This document shows, piece by piece, positions 1 to 10,833 of a stretch of DNA of 64,000 nt. Position 1 is the first letter of the stretch, and each line of letters starts with the position of its first letter. The translations under genes were made by a program, and so were the position numbers. The notes under the pieces are model-generated. The model worked only from the letters and a program-made list of their open reading frames with translations. It was not told the DNA's origin and searched no databases. The DNA is from Clusia tigrina (lineage: Eukaryota > Arthropoda > Insecta > Diptera > Clusiidae). The stretch lies in NCBI GenBank assembly GCA_920105625.2, contig OV050030.1:83231400-83295399 (forward strand), given 5' to 3'.

Positions 1-63
1 CAATCTTACCGGAGCTTGTGTTGCATAACGTGTCCATCTCAACTGAAAATTACAAGCCAAGTG
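1..63 (-). pseudogene. U1 protease N-terminal fragment (cut by window edge)
   Basis: The sequence following the gag knuckle stop matches the start of the protease reading frame in the other units, including the second half of the zinc knuckle. The rest lies beyond position 1. Confidence 0.8.
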
Positions 64-1252
64 TCAGACATCACCGCAGGTAAAGCATTTGCCCGTGAAA
101 CTTTTTCCGTTCTGGACTCTTATCTGACGGGCAGTGCATTCTGACCGACACACCAATGCTGCTGTCTCTGATAACAAAGCGCTAGCTACTGTCTCCATAT
201 ATGTAGCTTTCGGATTAGTTATAGCAGAACGCTTTATCTCCTCATAGCGAATGCCATATACGAAGGTGTCCATCATACACCTGTCAGTGATCTCTCCTGG
301 GTAGGCAAGATGAGCCAACCGCTCCACTTCCGCCGCAAACTGTTGTAGAGACTCACCACTCTTCTGTACACGTGTTCGTAGCTCTACTTGGTACATCTGT
401 TTGCGGTGTTCACTGCCATACTTGCGCTGAACGGAATTCATCAAGCTTTCATAGCAGTCTCGCTCACTTTCTGAGATACTTTGCAGCTCATCAGCTGCAG
501 CACCTTTCAACGAAACGGTTAATGCAGCCACTTTTTCGCGAGCACTCCAACCATTTGTGCTAGCGGTAGTCTCAAACTGCATTCTGAAGACGCTAAATGT
601 CGTAGTTCCATCATAGGTAGGAGGCTTCAGTTTTATAGAGGATAAAGCTGGCACAGGCAATGCTCCTTCCTGTAGTAGGTGAATTCTTTGCTCTATTTGT
701 TGCTTGAAATCGTTCTGCTTTTGCTCGTTCGCAATGAATTTTTGTTCTGCAGATTTTTTGAACGATTCTTGCCGTGTCTCAATTTCACAAACCTTCCTGT
801 CAACCATCTCGGACATTTCTTTTATCTGCTGTGAGTTCTGTTCCGCTAGTTGAGCAAGTCGTCTTTCACTCTGCTGTAACTGTTCTTTGACTTCCTCTTT
901 GATAGCTTGAGCATTTTGTTGTAACTGTCCCTTGACAGCTTGAGCATTTTTTTCATCTCGCTGCTGCATCTTTTCATCTCGCTGCTGCATATCCTGTTTG
1001 AAGGATTGTATTACCCCGATGAGTGCGCTCATGTTAAAGTTACCCGTGTTAGTTTCTGAGGGTGTTTCTTCTTGGCGAGATGTCGTAGGCCCTTCACACT
1101 GGAATTCATGCTCATCGACGTCTATACCCTGCTCCTCTAAAGCGCTTCTTAATCGCACCTTCAGCTCCGCTTTAAGCCCTTGTATTTGCAAATATAAGCG
1201 CTCAAGCTCCTTCTTGAGCTGCTCCAATCTCAGTTTTTCAAAATTTAACCAT
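64..1252 (-). pseudogene. gag: U1 gag, start codon frameshifted
   Basis: This is a nearly complete Gag with the domains described for U5. The stop at 64-66 is the TGA inside the knuckle that all units share. The normal ATG (1250-1252) is put out of frame by one extra T in the run around 1240, so translation from it stops almost at once. The open frame continues upstream only through non-ATG codons into the primer-binding site. U4 has the same insertion. The next in-frame ATG lies near residue 87 of the frame, after the SAP-like segment. Confidence 0.85.
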
Positions 1253-1271
1253 TGCCTATTACAGATACACA

Positions 1272-1289
1272 ATCCCACTTCTGACACCA
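1272..1289 (-). other. Primer-binding site (tRNA-Leu type)
   Basis: The minus strand reads TGGTGTCAGAAGTGGGAT two bases after the LTR end. The opening TGG pairs with a tRNA CCA tail. Read backwards, the site gives a T-arm CCCAC and an acceptor strand pairing with GTCAGAA, which resembles the 5' end of eukaryotic tRNA-Leu. The tRNA identity is inferred. The same site lies 3 to 20 bases below the LTR end in most units. It is truncated by deletion in U17, U20 and U21 and carries point changes in U13 and U18. Confidence 0.8.
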
Positions 1290-1400
1290 ATTGTTACGAA
1301 ATTGCCCTCCTGAGAATTTACTCTAACTCTCTGTACTCGGATTCGTACCACTGGATCTTGTAGTAATTAAACAATCTCTGGTTAAATTAAAATAACTAAC

Positions 1401-1406
1401 TTTATT
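1401..1406 (-). terminator. Distal AATAAA poly(A) signal in LTR
   Basis: A minus-strand AATAAA in the 3' part of the LTR, repeated in most copies. It is the third such hexamer after the TATA box and may act as a backup. Confidence 0.45.
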
Positions 1407-1491
1407 TAATTATTGCAATTTACAAACTTAATATTAGGCTGAAAGTTTACTTTGTTACAATTTGCACTTTATTTCACAATTCATGAATCAC

Positions 1492-1497
1492 TTTATT
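1492..1497 (-). terminator. Proximal AATAAA poly(A) signal in LTR
   Basis: A minus-strand AATAAA about 70 bases downstream of the predicted start, with another at 1468-1473. This spacing would define a short R region. The signals are absent from the truncated U10 LTR. Confidence 0.6.
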
Positions 1498-1559
1498 TAA
1501 TAAGTAATTTCATCACTTTCCAAAATCACAATTTCAAATACAACTGCTACGATCTCTGT

Positions 1560-1568
1560 TCGAATGTC
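1560..1568 (-). promoter_or_regulatory. Predicted initiator in LTR
   Basis: The minus strand reads ACATTC with its A at 1565, one mismatch from the arthropod initiator TCAKTY, and about 33 bases from the first T of the TATA box. It is a position-based prediction only. Confidence 0.4.
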
Positions 1569-1590
1569 TTCGACTTTGCACAGTCTTGTG

Positions 1591-1599
1591 CTTTTATAG
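1591..1599 (-). promoter_or_regulatory. LTR TATA box
   Basis: The minus strand reads CTATAAAAG. It lies 19 bases downstream of the heat-shock-element cluster and is kept in all units except U19, where the first T is changed (CCATAAAAG). Confidence 0.8.
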
Positions 1600-1617
1600 T
1601 TTCGAATGGTTGAGGTA

Positions 1618-1660
1618 GAAACTTCTAGAATATACTAGAAGTTTCTGGATGTTTCTAGAA
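1618..1660 (-). promoter_or_regulatory. Heat-shock-element cluster in LTR
   Basis: On the + strand, GAAacTTCtaGAA (1618-1630) is a perfect three-box HSF site. After a five-base break plus two bases, a second run at 1638-1660 has GAA, TTC, GAT, TTC, GAA at five-base steps, with only GAT imperfect. HSF trimers bind inverted nGAAn arrays in this way. The cluster sits about -53 to -95 from the predicted start, comparable with heat-shock gene promoters. Factor binding is inferred. Confidence 0.82.
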
Positions 1661-1845
1661 CTTGTTATACACCTCAAAGGAAGCTTTCATTATTTTACAC
1701 CACCGACAGGGTGTTCTTAAGTAAACTTTTATACGAATATTTCGTGTCTTGACTTACACACACAGGGTGGTGCACTCATTCTCGAACTCCAGATGGGATC
1801 CTAAAAGTATGCATTCCCGTTTCTCTGATATGCAATCACGTTTCA

Positions 1846-1858
1846 CTGCCCTCCGCTT
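1846..1858 (-). other. Polypurine tract
   Basis: The minus strand reads AAGCGGAGGGCAG directly before the LTR TG. The terminal in-frame pol stop overlaps its upstream edge, as is common in Ty3/gypsy elements. In type B unit U15 it is altered (+ strand cttccgttta at 40821-40830). Confidence 0.75.
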
Positions 1859-3056
1859 AATCTTGTTCGTCCCGAACAAGGATAGTACTGCAACCTTTAT
1901 AACGAGATAGCCTCTCCAAATGAACGACTTTCATTTTGCTCCTGACATTTCTCGCCAACTGGATGCGTTATACTACATCGTTGAGCCGCTTTATCACCTT
2001 ATAAGGCCATTCCCAGTGTGTTTGCAGTTTTGGCGATAATCCCTTTCTCCTTTGCGGATTATGAAGCATAACTAGCTGCCCTTCCTGAAATCCCTTAGAG
2101 TTTACTCGTACATCATATATGGCTTTCCTTTTATCACTCATCAGTTGTGTACGATTTCTGATGTTTCCATGAATTTCATTCAACTGTTCTCGATTTTTAG
2201 GTATACAATTGCTGCATGGAAGTACTGTAGATGACTCTTTAGTCCATTCTTTCGCCAGAATGTCGGGTACCTTTTTATTAGCTCGTATCTTGCTTTTCGT
2301 GTCTCGCGGTTGCCTCTCACAGTTTACAATTGCTGAGATTCTCTGGCACCTTACCTTCTTTTTCGCTATGGTTTCAGCGGTATTTGAAATATTCATTACT
2401 TTTTCTGGTACGATTCGGCTCTAATGCTTCCCAACATCTCCGCCCATTTTGGCCCGTATAACTGCCTCTAACTTGAGTAGGATTTTTGTCCGCCGCGATA
2501 CAATGGCTTGTTTAACACCTCCATACTTATCCTCACCAAAGAATAACGGTATTTCGGTGTTCGCATATTTCAGCACTCGGCTTTTGAAATCTAGCGTGAA
2601 TCCATTCCGAATCATAAAATCAACACCTAAGATTACTTCATCCACAATATCTGCAACTATAAACTCGTGCGTCACTGTTGTGGTGCCGATAGTGATTTTC
2701 GGTGTAACTTTTCCCAGTACCGGTGCATCATCTCCAGTTGCCGTACGCAAACTTATTCCCTGAAGCGGCTCGATTCACCGAACGAGATCCCTTCTAATTA
2801 TGGAATGTGATGCCCCCGTATCCAAAGTTACCACAATTTTGCTTCCGCTTATTACACTGTTGACAGTTAGGCTGTTATTTTTCCGCGCCATCTGAGAAAC
2901 GAAGATTCTTGGGCCATCAGTTGTGGGAGTCCGTTCATTTCCCGGCTTGACAATCTTTTCCGATTCCCTAATTCGGACTTTGTCTTGCTTTGGCAATCTT
3001 ACCGGAGCTTGTGTTGCATAACGTGTCCATCTCAACTGACAATTACGAGCCAAGTG
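1857..3056 (-). pseudogene. U2 pol remnant: protease, linker, integrase tail
   Basis: The layout is as for U5. In addition to the shared TGA near 2763-2765 and TAA at 1968-1970, a private TAG at 2421-2423 separates the protease end from the integrase tail. All pieces stay in one reading frame. Confidence 0.85.
1862..1880. other. Perfect 8 bp inverted repeat upstream of the PPT
   Basis: The + strand reads cttgttcgtcccgaacaag: two perfect 8-base arms around a 3-base loop. It lies inside the last codons of the pol frame. It is intact in most units, has one arm changed in U14 (near 37,830), and is disrupted in U21 and U22 (near 58,024 and 60,994). Its role is unknown. Confidence 0.6.
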
Positions 3057-4244
3057 TCAGACATCACCGCAGGTAAAGCATTTGCCCGTGAGACTTTTTC
3101 CGTTCTGGACTCTTATCTGACGGGCTGTGCATTCTGACCGACACACCAATGCTGCTGTCTCTGATAACAAAGCGCTAGCTACTGTCTCCATATATGTAGC
3201 TTTCGGATTAGTTATAGCAGAACGCTTTATCTCCTCATAGCGAATGCCATATACGAAGGTGTCCATCATACACCTCTCAGTGATCTCTCCTGGGTAGGCA
3301 AGATGAGCCAACCGCTCCACTTCCGCCGCAAACTGTTGTAGAGACTCACCACTCTTCTGTACACGTGTTCGTAGCTCTACTTGGTACATCTGCTTGCGAT
3401 GTTCACTGCCATACTTACGCTGAACGGAATTCATCAAGCTTTCATAGCAGTCTCGCTCACTTTCTGAGATAGTTTGCAGCTCATCAGCGGCAGCACCTTT
3501 CAACGAAACGGTTAATGCAGCCACTTTTTCGCGAGCACTCCAACCATTTGTGCTAGCGGTAGTCTCAAACTGCATTCTGAAGACGCTAAATGTCGTAGTT
3601 CCATCATAGGTGGGAGGCTTCAGTTTTATAGAGGATAAAGCTGGCACAGGCAATGCTCCTTCCTGTAGTAGGTGAATTCTTTGCTCTATTTGTTGCTTGA
3701 AATCGTTCTGCTTTTGCTCGTTCGCAATGAATTTTTGTTCTACAGATTTTTTGAACGATTCTTGCCGTGTCTCAATTTCACAAACCTTCCTGTCTACCAT
3801 CTCGGACATTTCTTTTATCTGCTGTGAGTTCTGTTCCGCTAGTTGAGCAAGTCGTCTTTCACTCTGCTGTAACTGTTCTTTGACTTCCTCTTTGATAGCT
3901 TTAGCATTTTGTTGTAACTGTCCCTTGACAGCTTGAGCATTTTTTTCATCTCGCTGCTGCATCTTTTCATCTCGCTGCTGCATATCCTGTTTGAAGGATT
4001 ATATTACCGCGATGAGTGCGCTCATGTCAAAGTCACCCGTGTTAGTTTCTGGGGGTGTTTCTTCTTGGCGAGATGTCGTAGGCCCTTCACACTGGAATTC
4101 ATGCTCATCGACGTCTATACCCTGCTCCTCTAAAGCGCTTCTTAATCGCACCTGCAGCTCCGCTTTAAGCCCTTGTATTTGCAAATATAAGCGCTCAAGC
4201 TCCTTCTTGAGCTGCTCCAATCTCAGTTTTTCAAATTTAACCAT
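3057..4244 (-). pseudogene. gag: U2 gag, nonsense near residue 82
   Basis: The ATG at 4242-4244 is in frame. A TAA at 3999-4001 replaces a Gln codon just before the coiled coil, and U3 has the same change. The remainder, 3057-3983, keeps the coiled coil, capsid core and half knuckle. Confidence 0.88.
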
Positions 4245-4283
4245 TGCTTATTACAGATACACAATCCCACTTCTGACACCAAT

Positions 4284-4837
4284 TGTTACGAAATTGCCCT
4301 CCTGAGAATTTACTCTAACTCTCTGTACTCGGATTCGTACCACTGGATCTTGTAGTAATTAAACAATCTCTGGTTAAATTAAAATAACTAACTTTATTTA
4401 ATTATTGCAATTTACAAACTTAATATTAGGCTGAAAGTTTACTTTGTTACAATTTGCACTTTATTTCACAATTCATGAATCTCTTTATTTAATAAGTAAT
4501 TTCATCACTTTACAAAATCACAATTTCAAATACAACTGCTACGATCTCTGTTCGAATGTCTTCGACTTTGCACAGTCTTGTGCTTTTATAGTTTCGAATG
4601 GTTGAGGTAGAAACTTCTAGAATATACTAGAAGTTTCTGGATGTTTCTAGAACTTGTTATATACCTCAAAGGAAGCTTTCATTATTTTACACCACCGACA
4701 GGGTGTTCTTAAGTAAACTTTTATACGAATATTTCGTGTCTTGACTTACACACACAGGGTGGTGCACTCATTCTCGAACTCCAGATGGGATCCTAAAAGT
4801 ATGCATTCCCGTTTCTCTGATATGCAATCACGTTTCA
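4284..4837 (-). repeat. U2 LTR (554 bp)
   Basis: Type A LTR with intact ends. The heat-shock-element cluster is at 4610-4652 and the TATA box at 4583-4591. Confidence 0.88.
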
Positions 4838-4848
4838 CTGCCCTCCGC

Positions 4849-6048
4849 TTAATCTTGTTCGTCCCGAACAAGGATAGTACTGCAACCTTTATAACGAGAT
4901 AGCCTCTCCAAATGAACGACTTTCATTTTGCTCCTGACATTTCTCGCCAACTGGATGCGTTATACTACATCGTTGAGCCGCTTTATCACCTTATAAGGCC
5001 ATTCCCAGTGTGTTTGCAGTTTTGGCGATAATCCCTTTCTCCTTTGCGGATTATGAAGCATAACTAGCTGCCCTTCCTGAAATCCCTTAGAGTTTACTCG
5101 TACATCATATATGGCTTTCCTTTTATCACTCATCAGTTGTGTACGATTTCTGATGTTTCCATGAATTTCATTCAACTGTTCTCGATTTTTAGGTATACAA
5201 TTGCTGCATGGAAGTACTGTAGATGACTCTTTAGTCCATTCTTTCGCCAGAATGTCGGGTACCTTTTTATTAGCTCGTATCTTGCTTTTCGTGTCTCGCG
5301 GTTGCCTCTCACAGTTTACAATTGCTGAGATTCTCTAGCACCTTACCATCTTTTTCGCTATGGTTTCAACGGTATTTGAAATATTCATTACTTTTTCTGG
5401 TACGATTCGGCTCTTATGCTTCCCAACATCTCCGCCCATTTTGGCCCGTATAACTGCCTCTGACTTGAGTGGGATTTTTGTCCGCCGCGATACAATGGCT
5501 TGTTTAACACCTCCATACTTATCCTCACCAAAGAATAACGGTATTTCGGTGTTCGCATATTTCAGCACTCGGCTTTTGAAATCTAGCGTGAATCCATTCC
5601 GAATCATAAAATCAACACCTAAGATTACTTCATCCACAATATCCGCAACTATAAACTCGTGCGTCACTGTTGTGGTGCCGATAGTGATTTTCCGTGTAAC
5701 TTTTCCCAGTACCGGTGCATCATCTCCAGTTGCCGTACGCAAACTTATTCCCTGAAGCGGCTCGATTCACCGAACGAGATCCCTTCTAATTATGGAATGT
5801 GATGCCCCCGTATCCAAAGTTACCACAATTTTGCTTCCGCTTATTACACTGTTGACAGTTAGGCTGTTATTTTTCCGCGCCATCTGAGAAACGAAGATTC
5901 TTGGGCCATCAGTTGTGGGAGTCCGTTCATTTCCCGGCTTGACAATCTTTTCCGATTCCCTAATTCGGACTTTGTCTTGCTTTGGCAATCTTACCGGAGC
6001 TTGTGTTGCATAACGTGTCCATCTCAACTGACAATTACGAGCCAAGTG
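4849..6048 (-). pseudogene. U3 pol remnant
   Basis: It carries the shared stops plus a private TAG at 5335-5337 that converts a Gln codon in the linker. The protease motifs and the integrase tail (4960-5175) are otherwise readable. Confidence 0.85.
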
Positions 6049-7236
6049 TCAGACATCACCGCAGGTAAAGCATTTGCCCGTGAGACTTTTTCCGTTCTGG
6101 ACTCTTATCTGACGGGCTGTGCATTCTGACCGACACACCAATGCTGCTGTCTCTGATAACAAAGCGCTAGCTACTGTCTCCATATATGTAGCTTTCGGAT
6201 TAGTTATAGCAGAACGCTTTATCTCCTCATAGCGAATGCCATATACGAAGGTGTCCATCATACACCTCTCAGTGATCTCTCCTGGGTAGGCAAGATGAGC
6301 CAACCGCTCCACTTCCGCCGCAAACTGTTGTAGAGACTCACCACTCTTCTGTACACGTGTTCGTAGCTCTACTTGGTACATCTGCTTGCGGTGTTCACTG
6401 CCATACTTGCGCTGAACGGAATTCATCAAGCTTTCATAGCAGTCTCGCTCACTTTCTGAGATAGTTTGCAGCTCATCAGCGGCAGCACCTTTCAACGAAA
6501 CGGTTAATGCAGCCACTTTTTCGCGAGCACTCCAAGCATTTGTGCTAGCGGTAGTCTCAAACTGCATTCTGAAGACGCTAAATGTCGTAGTTCCATCATA
6601 GGTAGGAGGCTTCAGTTTTATAGAGGATAAAGCTGGCACAGGCAATACTCCTTCCTGTAGTAGGTGAATTCTTTGCTCTATTTGTTGCTTGAAATCGTTC
6701 TGCTTTTGCTCGTTCGCAATGAATTTTTGTTCTACAGATTTTTTGAACGATTCTTGCCGTGTCTCAATTTCACAAACCTTCCTGTCTACCATCTCGGACA
6801 TTTCTTTTATCTGCTGTGAGTTCTGTTCCGCTAGTTGAGCAAGTCGTCTTTCACTCTGCTGTAACTGTTCTTTGACTTCCTCTTTGATAGCTTTAGCATT
6901 TTGTTGTAACTGTCCCTTGACAGCTTGAGCATTTTTTTCATCTCGCTGCTGCATCTTTTCATCTCGCTGCTGCATATCCTGTTTGAAGGATTATATTACC
7001 GCGATGAGTGCGCTCATGTCAAAGTTACCCGTGTTAGTTTCTGGGGGTGTTTCTTCTTGGCGAGATGTCGTAGGCCCTTCACACTGGAATTCATGCTCAT
7101 CGACGTCTATACCCTGCTCCTCTAAAGCGCTTCTTAATCGCACCTGCAGCTCCGCTTTAAGCCCGTGTATCTGCAAATATAAGCGCTCAAGCTCCTTCTT
7201 GAGCTGCTCCAATCTCAGTTTTTCAAATTTAACCAT
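6049..7236 (-). pseudogene. gag: U3 gag, nonsense shared with U2
   Basis: The TAA at 6991-6993 is in the same codon as in U2, so the two units come from one damaged copy. A Gly to Ala change in the capsid core (SxNAWS) is shared with U14. Confidence 0.88.
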
Positions 7237-7275
7237 TGCTTATTACAGATACACAATCCCACTTCTGACACCAAT

Positions 7276-7829
7276 TGTTACGAAATTGCCCTCCTGAGAA
7301 TTTACTCTAACTCTCTGTACTCGGATTCGTACCACTGGATCTTGTAGTAATTAAACAATCTCTGGTTAAATTAAAATAACTAACTTTATTTAATTATTGC
7401 AATTTACAAACTTAATATTAGGCTGAAAGTTTACTTTGTTACAATTTGCACTTTATTTCACAATTCATGAATCTCTTTATTTAATAAGTAATTTCATCAC
7501 TTTACAAAATCACAATTTCAAATACAACTGCTACGATCTCTGTTCGAATGTCTTCGACTTTGCACAGTCTTGTGCTTTTATAGTTTCGAATGGTTGAGGT
7601 AGAAACTTCTAGAATATACTAGAATTTTCTGGATGTTTCTAGAACTTGTTATACACCTCAAAGGAAGCTTTCATTATTTTACACCACCGACAGGGTGTTC
7701 TTAAGTAAACTTTTATACGAATATTTCGTGTCTTGACTTACACACACAGGGTGGTGCACTCATTCTCGAACTCCAGATGGGATCCTAAAAGTATGCATTC
7801 CCGTTTCTCTGATATGCAATCACGTTTCA
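7276..7829 (-). repeat. U3 LTR (554 bp)
   Basis: Type A LTR. The heat-shock cluster at 7602-7644 has a base change in a spacer only, and the TATA box is at 7575-7583. Confidence 0.88.
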
Positions 7830-7840
7830 CTGCCCTCCGC

Positions 7841-9040
7841 TTAATCTTGTTCGTCCCGAACAAGGATAGTACTGCAACCTTTATAACGAGATAGCCTCTC
7901 CAAATGAACGACTTTCATTTTGCTCCTGACATTTCTCGCCAACTGGATGCGTTATACTACATCGTTGAGCCGCTTTATCACCTTATAAGGCCATTTCCAG
8001 TGTGTTTGCAGTTTTGGCGATAATCCCTTTCTCCTTTGCGGATTATGAAGCATAACTAGCTGCCCTTCCTGAAATCCCTTAGAGTTTACTCGTACATCAT
8101 ATATGGCTTTCCTTTTATCACTCATCAGTTGTGTACGATTTCTGATGTTTCCATGAATTTCATTCAACTGTTCTCGATTTTTAGGTATACAATTGCTGCA
8201 TGGAAGTACTGTAGATGACTCTTTAGTCCATTCTTTCGCCAGAATGTCGGGTACCTTTTTATTAGCTCGTATCTTGCTTTTCGTGTCTCGCGGTTGCCTC
8301 TCACAGTTTACAATTGCTGAGATTCTCTGGCACCTTACCTTCTTTTTCGCTATGGTTTCAGCGGTATTTGAAATATTCATTACTTTTTCTGGCACGATTC
8401 GGCTCTTATGCTTCCCAACATCTCCGCCCATTTTGGCCCGTATAACTTCCTCTGACTTGAGTGGGATTTTTGTCCGCCGCGATACAATGGCTTGTTTAAC
8501 ACCTCCATACTTATCCTCACCAAAGAATAACGGTATTTCGGTGTTCGCATATTTCAGCACTCGGCTTTTGAAATCTAGCGTGAATCCATTCCGAATCATA
8601 AAATCAACACCTAAGATTACTTCATCCACAATATCCGCAACTATAAACTCGTGCGTCACTGTTGTGGTGCCGATAGTGATTTTCCGTGTAACTTTTCCCA
8701 GTACCGGTGCATCATCTCCAGTTGCCGTACGCAAACTTATTCCCTGAAGCGGCTCGATTCACCGAACGAGATCCCTTCTAATTATGGAATGTGATGCCCC
8801 CGTATCCAAAGTTACCACAATTTTGCTTCCGCTTATTACACTGTTGACAGTTAGGCTGTTATTTTTCCGCGCCATCTGAGAAACGAAGATTCTTGGGCCA
8901 TCAGTTGTGGGAGTCCGTTCATTTCCCGGCTTGACAATCTTTTCCGATTCCCTAATTCGGACTTTGTCTTGTTTTGGCAATCTTACCGGAGCTTGTGTTG
9001 CATAACGTGTCCATCTCAACTGAAAATTACAAGCCAAGTG
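7841..9040 (-). pseudogene. U4 pol remnant, only shared stops
   Basis: Protease N-terminal part 8759-9037, then an unbroken 260-codon frame (7952-8734) covering the protease C-terminal part, linker and integrase tail. Only the shared stops interrupt it. The GPY/F Gly is replaced by Trp, as in all type A units, and the residue before it is Lys rather than Glu. Confidence 0.86.
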
Positions 9041-10229
9041 TCAGACATCACCGCAGGTAAAGCATTTGCCCGTGAAACTTTTTCCGTTCTGGACTCTTAT
9101 CTGACGGGCAGTGCATTCTGACCGACACACCAATGCTGCTGTCTCTGATAACAAAGCGCTAGCTACTGTCTCCATATATGTAGCTTTCGGATTAGTTATA
9201 GCAGAACGCTTTATCTCCTCATAGCGAATGCCATATACGAAGGTGTCCATCATACACCTCTCAGTGATCTCTCCTGGGTAGGCAAGATGAGCCAACCGCT
9301 CCACTTCCGCCGCAAACTGTTGTAGAGACTCACCACTCTTCTGTACACGTGTTCGTAGCTCTACTTGGTACATCTGCTTGCGATGTTCACTGCCATACTT
9401 ACGCTGAACGGAATTCATCAAGCTTTCATAGCAGTCTCGCTCACTTTCTGAGATACTTTGCAGCTCATCAGCTGCAGCACCTTTCAACGAAACGGTTAAT
9501 GCAGCCACTTTTTCGCGAGCACTCCAACCATTTGTGCTAGCGGTAGTCTCAAACTGCATTCTGAAGACGCTAAATGTCGTAGTTCCATCATAGGTAGGAG
9601 GCTTCAGTTTTATAGAGGATAAAGCTGGCACAGGCAATGCTCCTTCCTGTAGTAGGTGAATTCTTTGCTCTATTTGTTGCTTGAAATCGTTCTGCTTTTG
9701 CTCGTTCGCAATGAATTTTTGTTCTGCAGATTTTTTGAACGATTCTTGCCGTGTCTCAATTTCACAAACCTTCCTGTCAACCATCTCGGACATTTCTTTT
9801 ATCTGCTGTGAGTTCTGTTCCGCTAGTTGAGCAAGTCGTCTTTCACTCTGCTGTAACTGTTCTTTGACTTCCTCTTTGATAGCTTGAGCATTTTGTTGTA
9901 ACTGTCCCTTGACAGCTTGAGCATTTTTTTCATCTCGCTGCTGCATCTTTTCATCTCGCTGCTGCATATCCTGTTTGAAGGATTGTATTACCCCGATGAG
10001 TGCGCTCATGTTAAAGTTACCCGTGTTAGTTTCTGAGGGTGTTTCTTCTTGGCGAGATGTCGTAGGCCCTTCACACTGGAATTCATGCTCATCGACGTCT
10101 ATACCCTGCTCCTCTAAAGCGCTTCTTAATCGCACCTTCAGCTCCGCTTTAAGCCCTTGTATTTGCAAATATAAGCGCTCAAGCTCCTTCTTGAGCTGCT
10201 CCAATCTCAGTTTTTCAAAATTTAACCAT
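9041..10229 (-). pseudogene. gag: U4 gag, start frameshifted as in U1
   Basis: The frame is open to the shared knuckle stop, but the same extra T as in U1 separates the ATG (10227-10229) from it. The near-identity to U1, three units away, marks a higher-order duplication. Confidence 0.85.
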
Positions 10230-10268
10230 TGCCTATTACAGATACACAATCCCACTTCTGACACCAAT

Positions 10269-10822
10269 TGTTACGAAATTGCCCTCCTGAGAATTTACTC
10301 TAACTCTCTGTACTCGGATTCGTACCACTGGATCTTGTAGTAATTAAACAATCTCTGGTTAAATTAAAATAACTAACTTTATTTAATTATTGCAATTTAC
10401 AAACTTAATATTAGGCTGAAAGTTTACTTTGTTACAATTTGCACTTTATTTCACAATTCATGAATCACTTTATTTAATAAGTAATTTCATCACTTTCCAA
10501 AATCACAATTTCAAATACAACTGCTACGATCTCTGTTCGAATGTCTTCGACTTTGCACAGTCTTGTGCTTTTATAGTTTCGAATGGTTGAGGTAGAAACT
10601 TCTAGAATATACTAGAAGTTTCTGGATGTTTCTAGAACTTGTTATACACCTCAAAGGAAGCTTTCATTATTTTACACCACCGACAGGGTGTTCTTAAGTA
10701 AACTTTTATACGAATATTTCGTGTCTTGACTTACACACACAGGGTGGTGCACTCATTCTCGAACTCCAGATGGGATCCTAAAAGTATGCATTCCCGTTTC
10801 TCTGATATGCAATCACGTTTCA
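10269..10822 (-). repeat. U4 LTR (554 bp)
   Basis: Type A LTR. The heat-shock cluster is at 10595-10637 and the TATA box at 10568-10576. Confidence 0.88.
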
Positions 10823-10833
10823 CTGCCCTCCGC

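Larger units (their letters stand above)
1292..1845 (-). repeat. U1 LTR (type A reference, 554 bp)
   Basis: On the minus strand it begins TGAAACG just after the polypurine tract and ends CGTAACA two bases before the PBS. The ends form an imperfect inverted repeat (TG..ACG..ATTGC). U3 holds a heat-shock-element cluster (1618-1660) and a TATA box (1591-1599). Predicted initiation is near 1565. AATAAA signals at 1492-1497, 1468-1473 and 1401-1406 can end transcripts arriving from U2. The U3/R/U5 limits are inferred. Confidence 0.88.
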
